A DNA stretch of 64,000 nucleotides from Massilia aquatica (GTDB lineage: Bacteria > Pseudomonadota > Gammaproteobacteria > Burkholderiales > Burkholderiaceae_D). The position numbers were made by a program, and so were the translations under genes. Below the pieces are notes generated by a model. The model did not search any database. It worked only from the letters and a program-made list of their open reading frames with translations, and was not told the origin of the DNA. The stretch lies in the NCBI RefSeq assembly GCF_011682045.1, contig NZ_VVIW01000012.1, positions 62,001 to 126,000 on the forward strand, written 5' to 3'. Of this stretch, positions 19,011-29,020 are shown piece by piece; the stretch's first letter is position 1; each line of letters opens with the position of its first letter.

Positions 19011-19676
19011 TTAAGGGACCAGGGTCGCCGCGAGTTCCGGATTGAGCGAATACACGCCCACCATCTGCGCCTCGTCGAGGATGTGGCCGCGAATGGCCAG
19101 GCGCGCTTCCGGTCCGCTGAAGCGCCCTTCAAGCGCCAGGCGCGGAATGTCGAGCGCGTAGATGCAGAATATATAGGTATGCACGCGCAGGTCGTTCCAC
19201 GGCGGACAAGGGCCATCGTAGCCGTAATACTCGCCCGCCATGCCAGGATCGCCCACGAACCAGCTGGTGTAATCGTTTACACCCTGGCGCAAATGGTGTT
19301 CGGTGCCGTTTTTGACAGTGAACGGCACCAGCGGCCCCGCTTTGCCGTGCGGCGTGACCCCTTCCGAGAATTTGCCTTCGGTGACCGAGCGCATGGCGAC
19401 GGGAATATCGACCAGGGTCCAGTGATAGAAATCGGCGCGCGGCAACTCTTCAGCCACCAGCGCGCCTTCCTTGTTAACGTTGGTGCCGACCGTGGGCGCG
19501 TCGATATCGTAGCAAAACAGGATCAGCGACTGGGTGCCGGGGGGCACCTCGTCCCAGGCCAGGTGCGGGTTGCGGTTGGTGGACAGGCGGGTGTGCGTAT
19601 CCGCATCGATCGTGGCAAAGGCGCACGCGGCGGGAATCAGGCCGCCATCGGTAAAGGAATCACTCCAGAGTCTCAT
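19011..19676 (-). CDS. YbhB/YbcL family Raf kinase inhibitor-like (PEBP) protein
   Basis: 221-residue phosphatidylethanolamine-binding-fold protein. Family marks: NPHLAWDEVPPGTQSLILFCYDIDAPT near the start, FYHWTLVDIP, then YYGYDGPCPPWNDLRVHTYIF with the GxxGPxPP ligand loop. The ATG at 19676 directly follows a GGAGG ribosome site. Known relatives YbhB and YbcL are periplasmic or cytosolic with uncertain ligands; no signal peptide here, so it is predicted cytoplasmic. Probably co-transcribed with dtd upstream. Confidence 0.9.
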   Translation of the reverse strand: MRLWSDSFTDGGLIPAACAFATIDADTHTRLSTNRNPHLAWDEVPPGTQSLILFCYDIDAPTVGTNVNKEGALVAEELPRADFYHWTLVDIPVAMRSVTEGKFSEGVTPHGKAGPLVPFTVKNGTEHHLRQGVNDYTSWFVGDPGMAGEYYGYDGPCPPWNDLRVHTYIFCIYALDIPRLALEGRFSGPEARLAIRGHILDEAQMVGVYSLNPELAATLVP

Positions 19677-19724
19677 CGCAACCTCCTGTACTGATGATAT
19701 TGACCACAAACGGCCCGCTTAGTT

Positions 19725-20171
19725 TCATTTTGGGTGCACTTGCAGCCAAAAAGTGACCGGTCCGTCATTCGTCAGCGACACTTTCATGTCGGCGCCGAAC
19801 TGGCCGGTCTCGACCGTAGCATGACGGGCGCGGGCCTGGCGCACCACATGGTCGAACAGGCGCAAGCCATCCTGCGGGCTGGCAGCCGGGGTGAACGATG
19901 GCCGCGTGCCGGATTTGGTGTCGGCCGCCAGGGTGAACTGGGGGACCAGCAGCAAGCCGCCGTTGATGTCCGTCACGCTGCGGTTCATCTTGCCGGCCTC
20001 GTCGGAAAACACGCGGTAGCCCAGCAATTTGGTCAGCAGGGCGTCGCCTTCCTTCTCGCTGTCGCCCTTTTCGGCGCACAGCAAGACCAGTAAACCGGCG
20101 TCGATGGCGCCGATGGTGGCGCCATCGACCACCACCTTGGCGTGGCTGACCCGTTGCAGCAGCGCGATCAT
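19725..20171 (-). CDS. dtd: D-aminoacyl-tRNA deacylase
   Basis: 148-residue proofreading enzyme that removes D-amino acids (and glycine from tRNA-Ala) from tRNA. Motifs: [17 protein letters not shown] at the start, [18 protein letters not shown] (the SQFTL-type motif) and [10 protein letters not shown] carrying the Gly-cis-Pro pair. The ATG overlaps the tyrS stop as ATGA, so translation is coupled to the tyrosyl-tRNA synthetase, fitting since Dtd clears D-Tyr-tRNA. Confidence 0.96.
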   Translation of the reverse strand: MIALLQRVSHAKVVVDGATIGAIDAGLLVLLCAEKGDSEKEGDALLTKLLGYRVFSDEAGKMNRSVTDINGGLLLVPQFTLAADTKSGTRPSFTPAASPQDGLRLFDHVVRQARARHATVETGQFGADMKVSLTNDGPVTFWLQVHPK

Positions 20172-21433
20172 GCCGTGAAGGTCACGCGCGCGAACTTGCG
20201 GCGGCCAACTTGCAGCACGAAATTGCCAGCCTCAATCTTGAGCGCCTTGTCGCTGACGACCGCGCTGTCGATGCGCACGCCGCCTTGGTCGACCATGCGC
20301 ATCGCTTCCGACGTCGACGCGCACAGTCCGGTTTTTTTGAGCAGGTGGGCGATGCTCATTGGCGCGCCGTCGACCGTCATTTCAGGTGCATCATCCGGAA
20401 TGCCACCAGCGGAACGATTGTCGAAGTCGGCCAGCGCCTCGTCCGCTGCTTGAGCCGAATGGAACCTCGTCACAATTTCTTTCCCCAGTGCTACTTTTGC
20501 ATCGCGCGGATTGCGCCCGCCGTCGATTTCAGCCTTGAGAGCGGCGATGTCGGCCATCGAACGGAACGAGAGCAGTTCGTAGTAGCGCCACATCATGACG
20601 TCCGAGATCCTCATCAGCTTGCCAAACATGGTGTTAGCCGGTTCGGTAATGCCGATATAGTTGTTCTTCGACTTGGACATCTTGTCCACGCCGTCCAGAC
20701 CTTCAAGCAGCGGCATGGTCAGGATACACTGCTGTTCCTGGCCGTAATCCTTCTGCAGCTCGCGGCCGACCAGCAAATTGAATTTCTGGTCGGTCCCGCC
20801 CAGCTCCAGGTCGGCCTTCAGGGCGACCGAATCGTACCCCTGCATCAAAGGATAAAGGAACTCGTGGATCGATATTGGTGTCCCACTCTTGAAACGCTTG
20901 GTGAAGTCGTCGCGTTCCATCATGCGGGCAACGGTATAACGCGAGGACAACTGGATCATGCCGCGCGCGCCGAGCGGGTCGCACCACTCGGAGTTGTAGC
21001 GAATTTCCGTGCGCGACGGGTCCAGCACCAGCGACGCCTGCTTGAAGTAGGTCATCGCGTTTTCTTCGATCTGCTCTTTGGTGAGCGGCGGGCGCGTGAC
21101 GTTGCGGCCCGACGGATCGCCGATCATCGAGGTGAAGTCGCCGATCAAAAAGATGACCTGGTGGCCGAGGTCTTGCAGCTGGCGCATCTTGTTCAGCACC
21201 ACGGTGTGGCCCAGGTGCAGGTCGGGGGCGGTCGGGTCGAGGCCGAGCTTGATGCGCAGCGGGGTGCCGGTTTTTTCGGAGCGCGCCAGTTTTTGGGCGA
21301 ATTCGCTCTCGATCAGCAGCTCGTCGACGCCGCGCTTGGTGATGGCCAGCGCTTCCAGCACGGTGTCCGTCAGCGGCAGTAAAGGTGTCCCTTGCGCAGG
21401 GGCGGCAGGCTTGGAAGTGGCAGATGTTGTCAT
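20168..21433 (-). CDS. tyrS: Tyrosine--tRNA ligase
   Basis: 421-residue class I synthetase for tRNA-Tyr. It has the HIGH-type motif in [19 protein letters not shown], the KMSKS loop in [13 protein letters not shown] and a C-terminal S4 RNA-binding domain ([20 protein letters not shown]). This is the TyrZ-type form common in Burkholderiales. The start at 21433 ([15 protein letters not shown]) follows AAAGCACCT; an upstream extension in frame is possible but has no family support. Its stop overlaps the start of dtd. Confidence 0.97.
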   Translation of the reverse strand: MTTSATSKPAAPAQGTPLLPLTDTVLEALAITKRGVDELLIESEFAQKLARSEKTGTPLRIKLGLDPTAPDLHLGHTVVLNKMRQLQDLGHQVIFLIGDFTSMIGDPSGRNVTRPPLTKEQIEENAMTYFKQASLVLDPSRTEIRYNSEWCDPLGARGMIQLSSRYTVARMMERDDFTKRFKSGTPISIHEFLYPLMQGYDSVALKADLELGGTDQKFNLLVGRELQKDYGQEQQCILTMPLLEGLDGVDKMSKSKNNYIGITEPANTMFGKLMRISDVMMWRYYELLSFRSMADIAALKAEIDGGRNPRDAKVALGKEIVTRFHSAQAADEALADFDNRSAGGIPDDAPEMTVDGAPMSIAHLLKKTGLCASTSEAMRMVDQGGVRIDSAVVSDKALKIEAGNFVLQVGRRKFARVTFTA

Positions 21434-21470
21434 AGGTGCTTTGTAATAAATCTGTAGCAAAGTGTCGAAA

Positions 21471-21501
21471 TTGTTGGGAAGCTTCAAAAGTTTGATATAC
21501 T
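21471..21501 (+). promoter_or_regulatory. Candidate promoter for M23 peptidase gene
   Basis: TTGTTG (21471-21476) and TATACT (21496-21501) lie 19 bases apart in the divergent tyrS/peptidase region. The 19-base spacing is slightly long. The start point would be near 21508, about 100 bases before the peptidase ATG. Confidence 0.35.
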
Positions 21502-21605
21502 GCTCGATCCGATTAATCTTGCCCAATGAAAACTAAACAAAACAATAACAAGAAATAGTTCAGTGCTCAACGCGAATGTTCAAGCGGCAAATTTTAACTG
21601 ATTGC

Positions 21606-22973
21606 ATGAACCCTACAAACAAATTCACAGGCAAACGCTTGACCGGCCTGCTAGGAACAACGCGAAAGCAGCGCATCGTCAGCGCTGGCGCGGTCTTTCT
21701 CGCAGTCTGCGCATTTGGTGCCGCGGGCGTAGCGCCCCTGGCCCCCGATGCGTCCGACCTGCCGGTCAAATCGATCGCACAAAATCTGGAACTGCCGAAC
21801 CTGGCCGACCAGATCGCTGCGCTGCAGAAAGACGACCAGCAATTCATCCACGAAGAGAAGGTGCGTCCGGGCGATACGCTCGCCGCCCTGCTCACCCGCC
21901 TGGGTGTGGACGATGCCGCCGCCGTCAACTTCATCAAGTCAGATAAAGTCGCCAAAGCCGTGATGCAGCTCAAGACCGGTAAACGTGTCCAGGCGCAAAC
22001 CGACGAAAACGGCGAACTGCAATGGCTGCGCGCCACCGTCGCCGACGGCGACAACAACCCCGTCAAACAGATTTCGATCACCCGCACCGGCGACAAGTTC
22101 GCCGCCCAGGAAGCGCCAGCGAAGCTGGAACGCCGGGTTGAAATGCGGGCCCGCGAAATCAACAACTCGCTGTACTCGGCGACCGACGCCACCACCGACG
22201 GCGGCAAGCTGCCCGACGCGATCGTCGCCCAGATCGTCGAAATGTTCTCCACCAGTATCGACTTCCGCTCCGACCTGAAACGCGGCGACCGCTTCAACGT
22301 GGTCTACGAAACGTTCTGGCAAGACGGCGAAATGGTACGCGCCGGCCGCATCCTGGCAGGCGAATTCGTCAACCGCGGCGTGACTTACCAGTCGGTCTGG
22401 TACGAAGACCCGATCAGCAAGCAAGGTGGCTACTACACCTTCGACGGCAAAGCCCTCAAAAAAGCCTTCCTCAAATCCCCTCTCGAATTTTCCCGTATTT
22501 CCTCCGGCTTCTCGATGCGCACGCATCCGATTTCCGGTGCCTGGAAAGCCCATAAAGGCGTCGATTTCGCCGCTGCCAACGGCACCCCGATCCGCGCCTC
22601 CGGCGACGGCGTGATCGACTTTGCCGGCGTGCAGGGCGGCTACGGCAACCTGGTCAGCATCAAGCACTGGGCCAACTACACCACCGCCTACGCCCACATG
22701 AGCCGTTTCGCGCCGGGCATCCGCAAGGGTAGCAAGGTCAGCCAGGGTGATGTGATCGGCTATGTCGGCTCGACCGGCTGGTCGACCGGCGCCCACCTGC
22801 ACTATGAATTCCGCGTCAACAACGAAGCCGTCGATCCGATGTCGATCAAGGTCCTGGCGCAAGCGCCAATGACCGCGGCCGAACGGGCCCGCTTCCAGAT
22901 CGCCGCCGGCGACATGTCGCACCGCTTCGCGCTGCTGCGTCCGACGACCACGGCATCGAACATGGCGCGCTAA
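21606..22973 (+). CDS. M23 family metallopeptidase (MepM/LytM type)
   Basis: 455-residue periplasmic murein peptidase. An N-terminal membrane anchor (about 20-42) is followed by a LysM-like/OapA-type region ([16 protein letters not shown]) and a C-terminal LytM domain. Zn ligands are visible in HKGVDFAA (His and Asp) and HLHYEFR, with [10 protein letters not shown] before them. The order matches MepM (YebA), which cleaves D,D crosslinks during wall growth. A start 30 bases earlier is also open; neither site has a good ribosome signal. tyrS lies divergent and anmK follows, a common arrangement in this group. Confidence 0.93.
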   Translation: MNPTNKFTGKRLTGLLGTTRKQRIVSAGAVFLAVCAFGAAGVAPLAPDASDLPVKSIAQNLELPNLADQIAALQKDDQQFIHEEKVRPGDTLAALLTRLGVDDAAAVNFIKSDKVAKAVMQLKTGKRVQAQTDENGELQWLRATVADGDNNPVKQISITRTGDKFAAQEAPAKLERRVEMRAREINNSLYSATDATTDGGKLPDAIVAQIVEMFSTSIDFRSDLKRGDRFNVVYETFWQDGEMVRAGRILAGEFVNRGVTYQSVWYEDPISKQGGYYTFDGKALKKAFLKSPLEFSRISSGFSMRTHPISGAWKAHKGVDFAAANGTPIRASGDGVIDFAGVQGGYGNLVSIKHWANYTTAYAHMSRFAPGIRKGSKVSQGDVIGYVGSTGWSTGAHLHYEFRVNNEAVDPMSIKVLAQAPMTAAERARFQIAAGDMSHRFALLRPTTTASNMAR

Positions 22974-22995
22974 GCCGTCAGCGCGTACCATACGA

Positions 22996-23031
22996 GGGCA
23001 GGAACCGGATCACCGGCTCCTGCCCTTTTTT
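22996..23031 (+). terminator. Intrinsic terminator after M23 peptidase gene
   Basis: GGGCAGGA (22996-23003) pairs with TCCTGCCC (23018-23025), an inner CCGG/CCGG pair lies on a 4-base loop, and six T follow at 23026-23031. One unpaired base sits on each side. A textbook Rho-independent terminator between the peptidase gene and anmK. Confidence 0.88.
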
Positions 23032-23059
23032 ACGCCCGCGTTTTTCGACTGGAACACTT

Positions 23060-24160
23060 ATGAGCACGGATTCGACCCTCTACATCGGCATGATGTCAGG
23101 CACCAGCATGGATGGCGTCGACGGCGTGCTGGCCGATTTTGCCGGCGGCGCCATCCGCACCCTGGAAGCGGCCTTCGTGCCCTTCCCCGACGCCCTGCGC
23201 GCCGAGCTGATGGCCCTGCAAAGCAGCGGCGACAATGAAATCGCCCGCGAAGCGCTGGCCGCCGCGCACCTGGCCGGCTGCTACGCCGAATGCGTGGCGG
23301 CCCTGCTGCCCAGCGCGCCCGGCCCGGTGCGGGCGCTGGCCGCGCACGGCCAAACGGTGCGCCACCGGCCCGAGCTCGGCTACACGCGCCAGATCAACCA
23401 CCCCGCCCTGCTGGCCGAACTGACCGGGATCGACGTCATCGCCGACTTCCGCGCGCGCGACGTGGCCGCCGGCGGCCAGGGCGCGCCGCTGGTGCCGGCT
23501 TTTCACCAGGCCTGCTTCGGCCAGCCCGGCCAGACCCGCGTGGTGATCAATATCGGCGGCATCGCCAACATCAGCGTGCTGCACGCCGACGGCACGGTGA
23601 GCGGCTTCGATACCGGTCCCGGCAATGTGCTGATGGATCACTGGATCGGCCTGCACCAAGGCAAGGCGTATGACGCCGATGGCGCCTGGGCGGCCAGCGG
23701 ACAAGCCGATCCGACCCTGCTCGGCATCTTGCTGGACGAACCGTATTTCCGGCTGGCGGCGCCAAAAAGCACCGGGCGCGACCTGTTCCACGCCGACTGG
23801 CTGGGGCGCGCCCTGGCGCAGGCGCCGTCGATGCCGCCGCAAGACGTGCAGGCGACCCTGACGGCGCTGAGCGCCGTGACGATTGCGCGCGCCATCCATC
23901 AGCAGGCCGGCGAGGTCGAGGCAGTGTATGTGTGCGGCGGCGGGGCGTACAACGGCGCGCTGCTGCGCGAACTGGCGCAAGCGCTGGGCGGCAAGACCAA
24001 AGTCGAAACAAGCGACGCCCTGGGCGTGTCTCCGAATCACGTCGAAGCGCTGGCGTTCGCGTGGCTGGGCTACCGCTTCACAAGGCGCGAAGCGGGCAAT
24101 CTGCCCCAGGTGACGGGGGCCAAGGGCCCCAGGATACTGGGCGCCCTTTATCCTGCGTAA
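23060..24160 (+). CDS. anmK: Anhydro-N-acetylmuramic acid kinase
   Basis: 366-residue kinase that converts 1,6-anhydroMurNAc from recycled cell wall into MurNAc-6-phosphate. ATP- and sugar-binding landmarks: [18 protein letters not shown] at the start, [11 protein letters not shown], then [26 protein letters not shown] and a C-terminal [12 protein letters not shown]. It follows a murein peptidase, so the neighbourhood is about wall turnover. Because a terminator separates the two genes, it should have its own promoter. Confidence 0.97.
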   Translation: MSTDSTLYIGMMSGTSMDGVDGVLADFAGGAIRTLEAAFVPFPDALRAELMALQSSGDNEIAREALAAAHLAGCYAECVAALLPSAPGPVRALAAHGQTVRHRPELGYTRQINHPALLAELTGIDVIADFRARDVAAGGQGAPLVPAFHQACFGQPGQTRVVINIGGIANISVLHADGTVSGFDTGPGNVLMDHWIGLHQGKAYDADGAWAASGQADPTLLGILLDEPYFRLAAPKSTGRDLFHADWLGRALAQAPSMPPQDVQATLTALSAVTIARAIHQQAGEVEAVYVCGGGAYNGALLRELAQALGGKTKVETSDALGVSPNHVEALAFAWLGYRFTRREAGNLPQVTGAKGPRILGALYPA

Positions 24161-24164
24161 AACG

Positions 24165-24189
24165 GCAGGCGGCCGCGATGGCTGCCTGC
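24165..24189. terminator. Hairpin between convergent anmK and erpA
   Basis: GCAGGCGGCC (24165-24174) pairs with GGCTGCCTGC (24180-24189), ten pairs with one G-T wobble, loop of five. No long T-run on either side. It could end both converging transcripts. Confidence 0.5.
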
Positions 24190-24200
24190 GCTAAAGCACT

Positions 24201-24563
24201 TTATACCGAGAACGACGAACCGCAACCGCAGGTCGAGGTGGCGCTCGGATTCTTGATGACGAACTGGGCGCCTTCGAGGTCATCCTTGTAGTCGATTTCG
24301 GCACCGACCAGGTACTGGTAGCTCATCGAATCGATCAGCAGTTGCACGCCGTTCTTGACCATGGTGGTGTCATCTTCGTTGACGATTTCGTCGAAGGTGA
24401 AGCCATACTGGAAGCCCGAGCAGCCGCCGCCCTGCACAAAGACGCGCAACTTGAGATCGGGATTGCCCTCTTCCTCGATCAGCTGTGCAACCTTTTGCGC
24501 GGCGCTATCGGTAAACACGATCGGGGCCGGCATCACTTCTGGCATTTCAGCAACTGCATTCAT
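24201..24563 (-). CDS. erpA: Iron-sulfur cluster insertion protein ErpA
   Basis: 120-residue A-type carrier that delivers 4Fe-4S clusters to apoproteins, for example the isoprenoid enzyme IspG. The three ligand cysteines are present: one in [11 protein letters not shown] and two in the C-terminal [10 protein letters not shown]. The ATG follows AGGAGTTCC. It is a single gene facing anmK, with a consensus -10 about 33 bases upstream of the start. Confidence 0.97.
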   Translation of the reverse strand: MNAVAEMPEVMPAPIVFTDSAAQKVAQLIEEEGNPDLKLRVFVQGGGCSGFQYGFTFDEIVNEDDTTMVKNGVQLLIDSMSYQYLVGAEIDYKDDLEGAQFVIKNPSATSTCGCGSSFSV

Positions 24564-24595
24564 TTGGAACTCCTACGGGGGAACGGATATCAGTC

Positions 24596-24601
24596 ATTAT
24601 A
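24596..24601 (-). promoter_or_regulatory. -10 element for erpA
   Basis: On the minus strand these bases read TATAAT, a perfect -10. The -35 region 17-18 bases upstream matches poorly (TGAGCG), so an activator or iron-sulfur regulator may take part; no operator was identified. Confidence 0.35.
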
Positions 24602-24718
24602 GACTGTTGGGACAAGTCACGCTCAGCGACGACTGCCGGCGACCGTCAAATGCAACACCCCGGCGCGGGCCGGGGCGGTGCTGCCAGTGTACCTATAATG
24701 CGGCCGTTCGGCCGGAAT

Positions 24719-25861
24719 TCAAGCGCTGGCCTTGCGCTGCTTGCGGCGGCGCGCGCAAACGCCGAGCAAACCGAGTCCGGCCAGCATCATGGCGTAGGTT
24801 TCCGGCTCCGGAACCGGGCTCAACAACACTGTGCCGCACACGCCGAGCTGGCACGCATCGGCCAGGATCTGGCCATGGTCGTTGATGCTGTAGGTGGACC
24901 GGATGCTCCAGCCGGCGAGCGGATCGAGCGCCGCGTCGAGCTGCAGCAACTGGCCGTTCTGGTAGATGAAGCCATGTTGCAAGCCGTTGGCGTCGGCGCC
25001 GTAGCCGAGCACCTGACCCAGGTTGTTGATATCGACCGCCTTGGACGGCTTGCCCGCCGACCAGCCCAGGTCGGTCATGACGCCATCCGCGTAGAAAAAG
25101 GCCGACTGCATAACTGTGTCCCAGGAATGGGTGGACTGACCAATGATCTGGCCGCTGTCATTGATGTCGTTGGCCACGCTGGAGCCGCCTTCGAACGCGC
25201 CCAGGTCGGTCATATGGCCGTTCTGGTAGACGAAAGCGCGCTGGCGCCATGACGGATCGTGGGCATAGCCGACGATGGTCCCGGCGTTGTTGATCGCGGT
25301 AGCGCCGCTGTGCACCCCGCCAAAGGTGCCCAGGTCTTTTGTCACGCCGTTGCTGTACGCAAAGGCATGCGACGCAAAACGTGGCTCGTACGGGTTGCCC
25401 CCAGGAATCCGCACATCGGTCTTGGAACTGCCCACTACCGTACCGGCGTTGTTGACGCCGTTGGCCCAGGCGGTCGGCAGCCCGGATCCGTCACTAAGCG
25501 GCTTAAGACGCGTGTTCACCCCATTCACGTTCACATAGGCCGCGACAGGCCCGTCCGGCATGTACACATCCCACATCTCGGTCGTCGCCATGTGACCGGC
25601 ATTGCTGATGGCGCTGACCCTGGCATTGGGATTCTCGTGCATGGTGGGCAGGTCCAACACATGCGTCGTCCCTCCGGAATAATAGGCCGAACGCCCCATG
25701 GCCTGGCCATACAAGGTGCCGGCATTGTCGATCAGGCGCCAGGAATCGTACTGACCGCCGGTATTGACCGCCTTGACCGAGTAGGACGGGGCTGCCGCGA
25801 GCGCGGGAGCGGCGAAAATGCCCAACAGCAGGGCGGACAGCAGGGAGCGGCCACATGTCAT
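24719..25861 (-). CDS. PEP-CTERM protein with HAF repeats, copy 1
   Basis: 380-residue exported protein. A signal peptide (LLSALLLGIFAAPALA) is followed by repeated units of the HAF type (FVYQNGHMTDLG, AINNAGTIVGY, DINDSGQIIGQ) that should fold as a beta-propeller-like surface domain. The end carries the PEP-CTERM sorting signal: VPEPETYAMMLAGLGLLGVC then a basic ARRRKQRK tail, which exosortase/archaeosortase-like EpsH cuts before anchoring or release. The start at 25861 follows AGAAAG; a longer start is possible. A paralogue lies just upstream on the same strand. Confidence 0.88.
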   Translation of the reverse strand: MTCGRSLLSALLLGIFAAPALAAAPSYSVKAVNTGGQYDSWRLIDNAGTLYGQAMGRSAYYSGGTTHVLDLPTMHENPNARVSAISNAGHMATTEMWDVYMPDGPVAAYVNVNGVNTRLKPLSDGSGLPTAWANGVNNAGTVVGSSKTDVRIPGGNPYEPRFASHAFAYSNGVTKDLGTFGGVHSGATAINNAGTIVGYAHDPSWRQRAFVYQNGHMTDLGAFEGGSSVANDINDSGQIIGQSTHSWDTVMQSAFFYADGVMTDLGWSAGKPSKAVDINNLGQVLGYGADANGLQHGFIYQNGQLLQLDAALDPLAGWSIRSTYSINDHGQILADACQLGVCGTVLLSPVPEPETYAMMLAGLGLLGVCARRRKQRKASA

Positions 25862-26051
25862 GAGCGTCTTTCTGTGAGGGATGAATACCATCCATCATAG
25901 ATGTTAAAATAACTAAAAGTAAAGATTAATTGAAATTTAAGTTTTTGATGCCACAGGCGTGCACGGGCACAGGAGCTGTCGCCCACAAGGCGCCTCCCCG
26001 ACCGCCGGCTGGCTCAACGGCAGCCGGGCGGGCGCCTGCACGCTGCGCGGC

Positions 26052-27185
26052 TCAGGCAGCGCGTGCGGCGCTGGCGCGACGGCGCGCGCAAAACCCGAGC
26101 AAACCGAGTCCGGCCAGCATCATGGCGTAGGTTTCCGTCTCCGGAACCGGGCTCAACAACACTGTGCCGCACACGCCGAGCTTGCAGGCATCTGCCAGGA
26201 TCAGGCCATTGTCGTTGATGCTGTAGGTGGTCTTGATGATCCAGTTGTCGAGCGGATCGACGGCGGTATCGAGTTGGAGCAGCTGGCCGTTCTGGAAAAT
26301 GAAGCCGCGCTCCAGGCCGTTGGCATCGGTACCGTAGCCGATGATCTGGCCGGCCTCATTGATATCGACGGCGCTGGAAGCGCGCTGCGCCGACCAGCCC
26401 AGGTCGCTCATCACGCCGTTTGCGTACAGAAAGGCGGACTGAACGCCGCTGCCGGCACGGTGCGCCGACTGGCCGATAATCAGGCCAGCATCATTGATCC
26501 CGGTTGCCAGGCTGGTACCGCCGGCGAACGCACCCAGGTCGGTCATCCTGCCGTTCTCATAGATAAAGGCCCGCTGTGCCGACGCGGCATTGTCGGCGCC
26601 GCCGACGATGGTCCCGGCGGAATTAATCCCCAAAGCGCTGCTGTGGGTGCCTCCCAGCGTGCCCAGGTCCTTCATTTTATTGTCGCTGTATGCAAAAGCA
26701 TGGCTGGCGAAGCGCGGATAATGCGGATCGCCTCCCGGCAAGCGCAGATTGGTGCTCGAACTGCCCACCACCGTGCCGGCATTGTTGACGCCATGGGAGA
26801 ACGTGTCCACGCCGCCGCCTCCATGGCCGAACGCAGGCAGAGGCGTGGTGGCGCCGTTGACCGTCAGGTAGCCATCGGCATAGACGACGTCGCCAATCGT
26901 GGTCCAGTATTCGTAGCTGGCCATATGGCCGGCATTGCTGATGGCCGTAATCGCGCCGGTGGGAAACGGACTCGTGCTGACACGCACCACCGTGGTGCTG
27001 CCGCCGGCATGAAATGCCGTACGCCAGTTTGAAGAACCGTACAGGGTGCCGGCGTTATCGACCAGGCGCCATTGATCGTACTGGCCGGTATGGAGCGTCG
27101 TGACCGCGTAGGAGGGAGCGGCAAGCGCGGGCGCGGCGAAGATGCCGAGCACGAGGGCGGACAACAGGGAGCGGACGAATCGCAT
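26052..27185 (-). CDS. PEP-CTERM-like protein with HAF repeats, copy 2 (PET variant)
   Basis: 377-residue paralogue of the gene downstream, similar over the whole length: signal peptide LLSALVLGIFAAPALA, HAF repeats (AFIYENGRMTDLGAF, GINDAGLIIGQS, DINEAGQIIGYG) and a C-terminal helix with ARRR. The sorting motif reads VPETETYAMMLAGLGLLGFC, so the second Pro of PEP is Thr. Whether the sorting enzyme still accepts it is unknown. The two copies also share AT-rich upstream sequence, so the duplication probably included the promoter. Confidence 0.85.
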   Translation of the reverse strand: MRFVRSLLSALVLGIFAAPALAAPSYAVTTLHTGQYDQWRLVDNAGTLYGSSNWRTAFHAGGSTTVVRVSTSPFPTGAITAISNAGHMASYEYWTTIGDVVYADGYLTVNGATTPLPAFGHGGGGVDTFSHGVNNAGTVVGSSSTNLRLPGGDPHYPRFASHAFAYSDNKMKDLGTLGGTHSSALGINSAGTIVGGADNAASAQRAFIYENGRMTDLGAFAGGTSLATGINDAGLIIGQSAHRAGSGVQSAFLYANGVMSDLGWSAQRASSAVDINEAGQIIGYGTDANGLERGFIFQNGQLLQLDTAVDPLDNWIIKTTYSINDNGLILADACKLGVCGTVLLSPVPETETYAMMLAGLGLLGFCARRRASAARAA

Positions 27186-27315
27186 GAGAGCCTTTCCATG
27201 GCGGGTAAATACGAGCCATGATAAAGACTACTTAGCCAAATGGAAAGCTTAATTAAAATTTAACCATGCGGACGGCGGGGAGCGGGAAGCAGACGCTTCC
27301 CGCTCTTGTACTGCC

Positions 27316-28353
27316 TTACGGCAGCAGCGCGACCTGCTGCAGGCCCAGGGTTTCTTCCAGGCCGAACATCAGGTTCATGCACTGGACAGCCTGGCCGGAG
27401 GCGCCCTTGACCAGGTTATCCTGGACCACCAGGATAACCACGGTATTGCCGTTGTTCGGACGATGCAGTGCCAGGCGCAACGTGTTCGAACCGCGCGTCG
27501 AGCGGGTTTCCGGATGCGATCCGAACGGCATGACATCGACGAAAGCCGCGTCTTGATAGGTGGTTTCGAACAATTCCTGCAAGGCTTCGTTGCTGATCTC
27601 GGTGGTCAGGCGCGCATACAGGGTCGAATGCATGCCGCGGATCATCGGCACCAGATGCGGCGTGAAGATCAGGTTGACCGGCAGGCCGGTGAAACGCTGC
27701 AGCTGGGCCACAGTTTCCGGGGTGTGACGATGGCCGGACACGCCGTAGGCCTTGAAATTATCGCTCGACTCCGAGAACAGGGTGCCGATTTCCGCCTTGC
27801 GGCCGGCGCCGGACACGCCCGACTTGGCATCCGCGATCAGGGCGCTGGCGTCGATCAGGTTAGCCTTGAGCAGCGGCACGAAGCCCAGCTGCATCGTGGT
27901 CGGATAGCAACCCGGATTGGCGATCAGGCGCGCCTTCTTGACGGCTTCACGGTTCAGCTCCGGCAAGCCGTAGACGGCCTCTTCCAGCAATTCCGGGCAG
28001 GTATGGGGGATTTTGTACCACTGCTCGAAGGTTTCCTGGTTTTTCAGGCGGAAGTCGGCGGCCAGGTCGATCACCTTGACGCCGGCGGCCAGCAGGGCCG
28101 GGGCCTGCGCCATGGCCACGCCGTGCGGGGTGGCGAAGAACACCACGTCGCACTTGGTCAGGTCGACCTTGTCCGGCGCCGAGAACGCCAGGTCCACCTT
28201 GCCGCGCAGCGAAGGAAACATATCAGCGACGGGCAAGCCATCTTCCTTGCGCGACGTAATCGCGGTCAGCTCCACATCAGGGTGGACCGACAACAGTCGC
28301 AGCAATTCCACGCCCGTGTAACCCGTACCGCCGACGATGCCAACTTTGATCAT
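27316..28353 (-). CDS. argC: N-acetyl-gamma-glutamyl-phosphate reductase
   Basis: 345-residue NADPH-dependent enzyme of arginine synthesis. Start [21 protein letters not shown] carries the Rossmann NADP loop. The active Cys lies in [15 protein letters not shown], and the catalytic His in the HRHTPE segment. The start at 28353 follows AAGGAATACAT; a longer open frame upstream runs through a repeat element and is not protein-like. It is downstream of rplM-rpsI but separated by a strong terminator and an inverted-repeat element. Confidence 0.97.
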   Translation of the reverse strand: MIKVGIVGGTGYTGVELLRLLSVHPDVELTAITSRKEDGLPVADMFPSLRGKVDLAFSAPDKVDLTKCDVVFFATPHGVAMAQAPALLAAGVKVIDLAADFRLKNQETFEQWYKIPHTCPELLEEAVYGLPELNREAVKKARLIANPGCYPTTMQLGFVPLLKANLIDASALIADAKSGVSGAGRKAEIGTLFSESSDNFKAYGVSGHRHTPETVAQLQRFTGLPVNLIFTPHLVPMIRGMHSTLYARLTTEISNEALQELFETTYQDAAFVDVMPFGSHPETRSTRGSNTLRLALHRPNNGNTVVILVVQDNLVKGASGQAVQCMNLMFGLEETLGLQQVALLP

Positions 28354-28461
28354 ATGTATTCCTTGAAAGTAAATAATGGGCCAGGCCCGAAAGAGGGTGA
28401 TTCTAACAGCGCAAGCAAAACACTGCGCACCACTGCAAAACTCAAACATTTCCTCACCGGA

Positions 28462-28530
28462 CTTGTTGCAAAACCGGGGACAGACCCCCGAACTTGCAAA
28501 ACCGGGGTCTGTCCCCGGTTTTGCAACAAG
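28462..28530. repeat. REP-like element, 27-bp perfect inverted repeat
   Basis: Arms 28462-28488 and 28504-28530 are exact reverse complements, 27 bases each, with a 15-base spacer. Inside it, GCAAAACCGGGG (28496-28507) also pairs with CCCCGGTTTTGC (28513-28524) over a 5-base loop, so two alternative hairpins are possible. The core GGGGTCTGTCCCCGG gives it the look of a dispersed intergenic repeat. It lies between rpsI and argC. Confidence 0.9.
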
Positions 28531-28546
28531 CACGGTGGGAAACAAC

Positions 28547-28583
28547 AAAAAAGCCGCGCGACTTTGCAGTCGGCGGCTTTTTT
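28547..28583 (-). terminator. Bidirectional intrinsic terminator after rpsI
   Basis: AAAAAAGCCGC (28547-28557) pairs with GCGGCTTTTTT (28573-28583), extended by CGACT/AGTCG around a TTGC loop with one bulged base. On the minus strand the stem ends in a T-run of six after the rpsI stop at 28619. The symmetry means it can also work on the plus strand. Confidence 0.88.
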
Positions 28584-28618
28584 GAAAGCAGCGCACCGGA
28601 GTGCGCGCTGGAGGCGAA

Positions 28619-29011
28619 TTAACGCTTCGAGAATTGCTTTGCGCGACGTGCTTTGCGCAGACCAACTTTTTTACGCTCGACTTCACGTGCATCGCGGGTA
28701 ACGAAACCGGCACGTGCCAGGTCGCCCTTCAACGATGCGTCGTAGTCGATCAGTGCACGGGTGATGCCGTGACGAACCGCGCCAGCCTGGCCGGACTCGC
28801 CACCACCGTGAACGTTGACCTTGATGTCGAAACGCTCGACATTGCCGGTCAGTTCCAGCGGCTGACGGATGACCATCAGGCCCGTTTCGCGCGAGAAGTA
28901 GTCAGCGGCTGGTTTGCCGTTAACGATGATTTGGCCAGTGCCGACTTTGATGAAGACGCGAGCGACTGCACTCTTGCGACGGCCGGTGCCGTAATTGTAG
29001 TTACCGATCAT
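28619..29011 (-). CDS. rpsI: 30S ribosomal protein S9
   Basis: 130-residue small-subunit protein whose C-terminal tail contacts P-site tRNA. It shows [17 protein letters not shown] at the start, [20 protein letters not shown] in the middle and the basic end [17 protein letters not shown]. Ten bases after rplM, in the standard rplM-rpsI operon. Confidence 0.99.
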   Translation of the reverse strand: MIGNYNYGTGRRKSAVARVFIKVGTGQIIVNGKPAADYFSRETGLMVIRQPLELTGNVERFDIKVNVHGGGESGQAGAVRHGITRALIDYDASLKGDLARAGFVTRDAREVERKKVGLRKARRAKQFSKR

Positions 29012-29020
29012 GTCAGCTCC

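Noticed and set aside
24719-27185. Repeated segments that might be a CRISPR-like array
   Set aside because: They are coding HAF repeats of two PEP-CTERM proteins; unit spacing is irregular and the frame is maintained.
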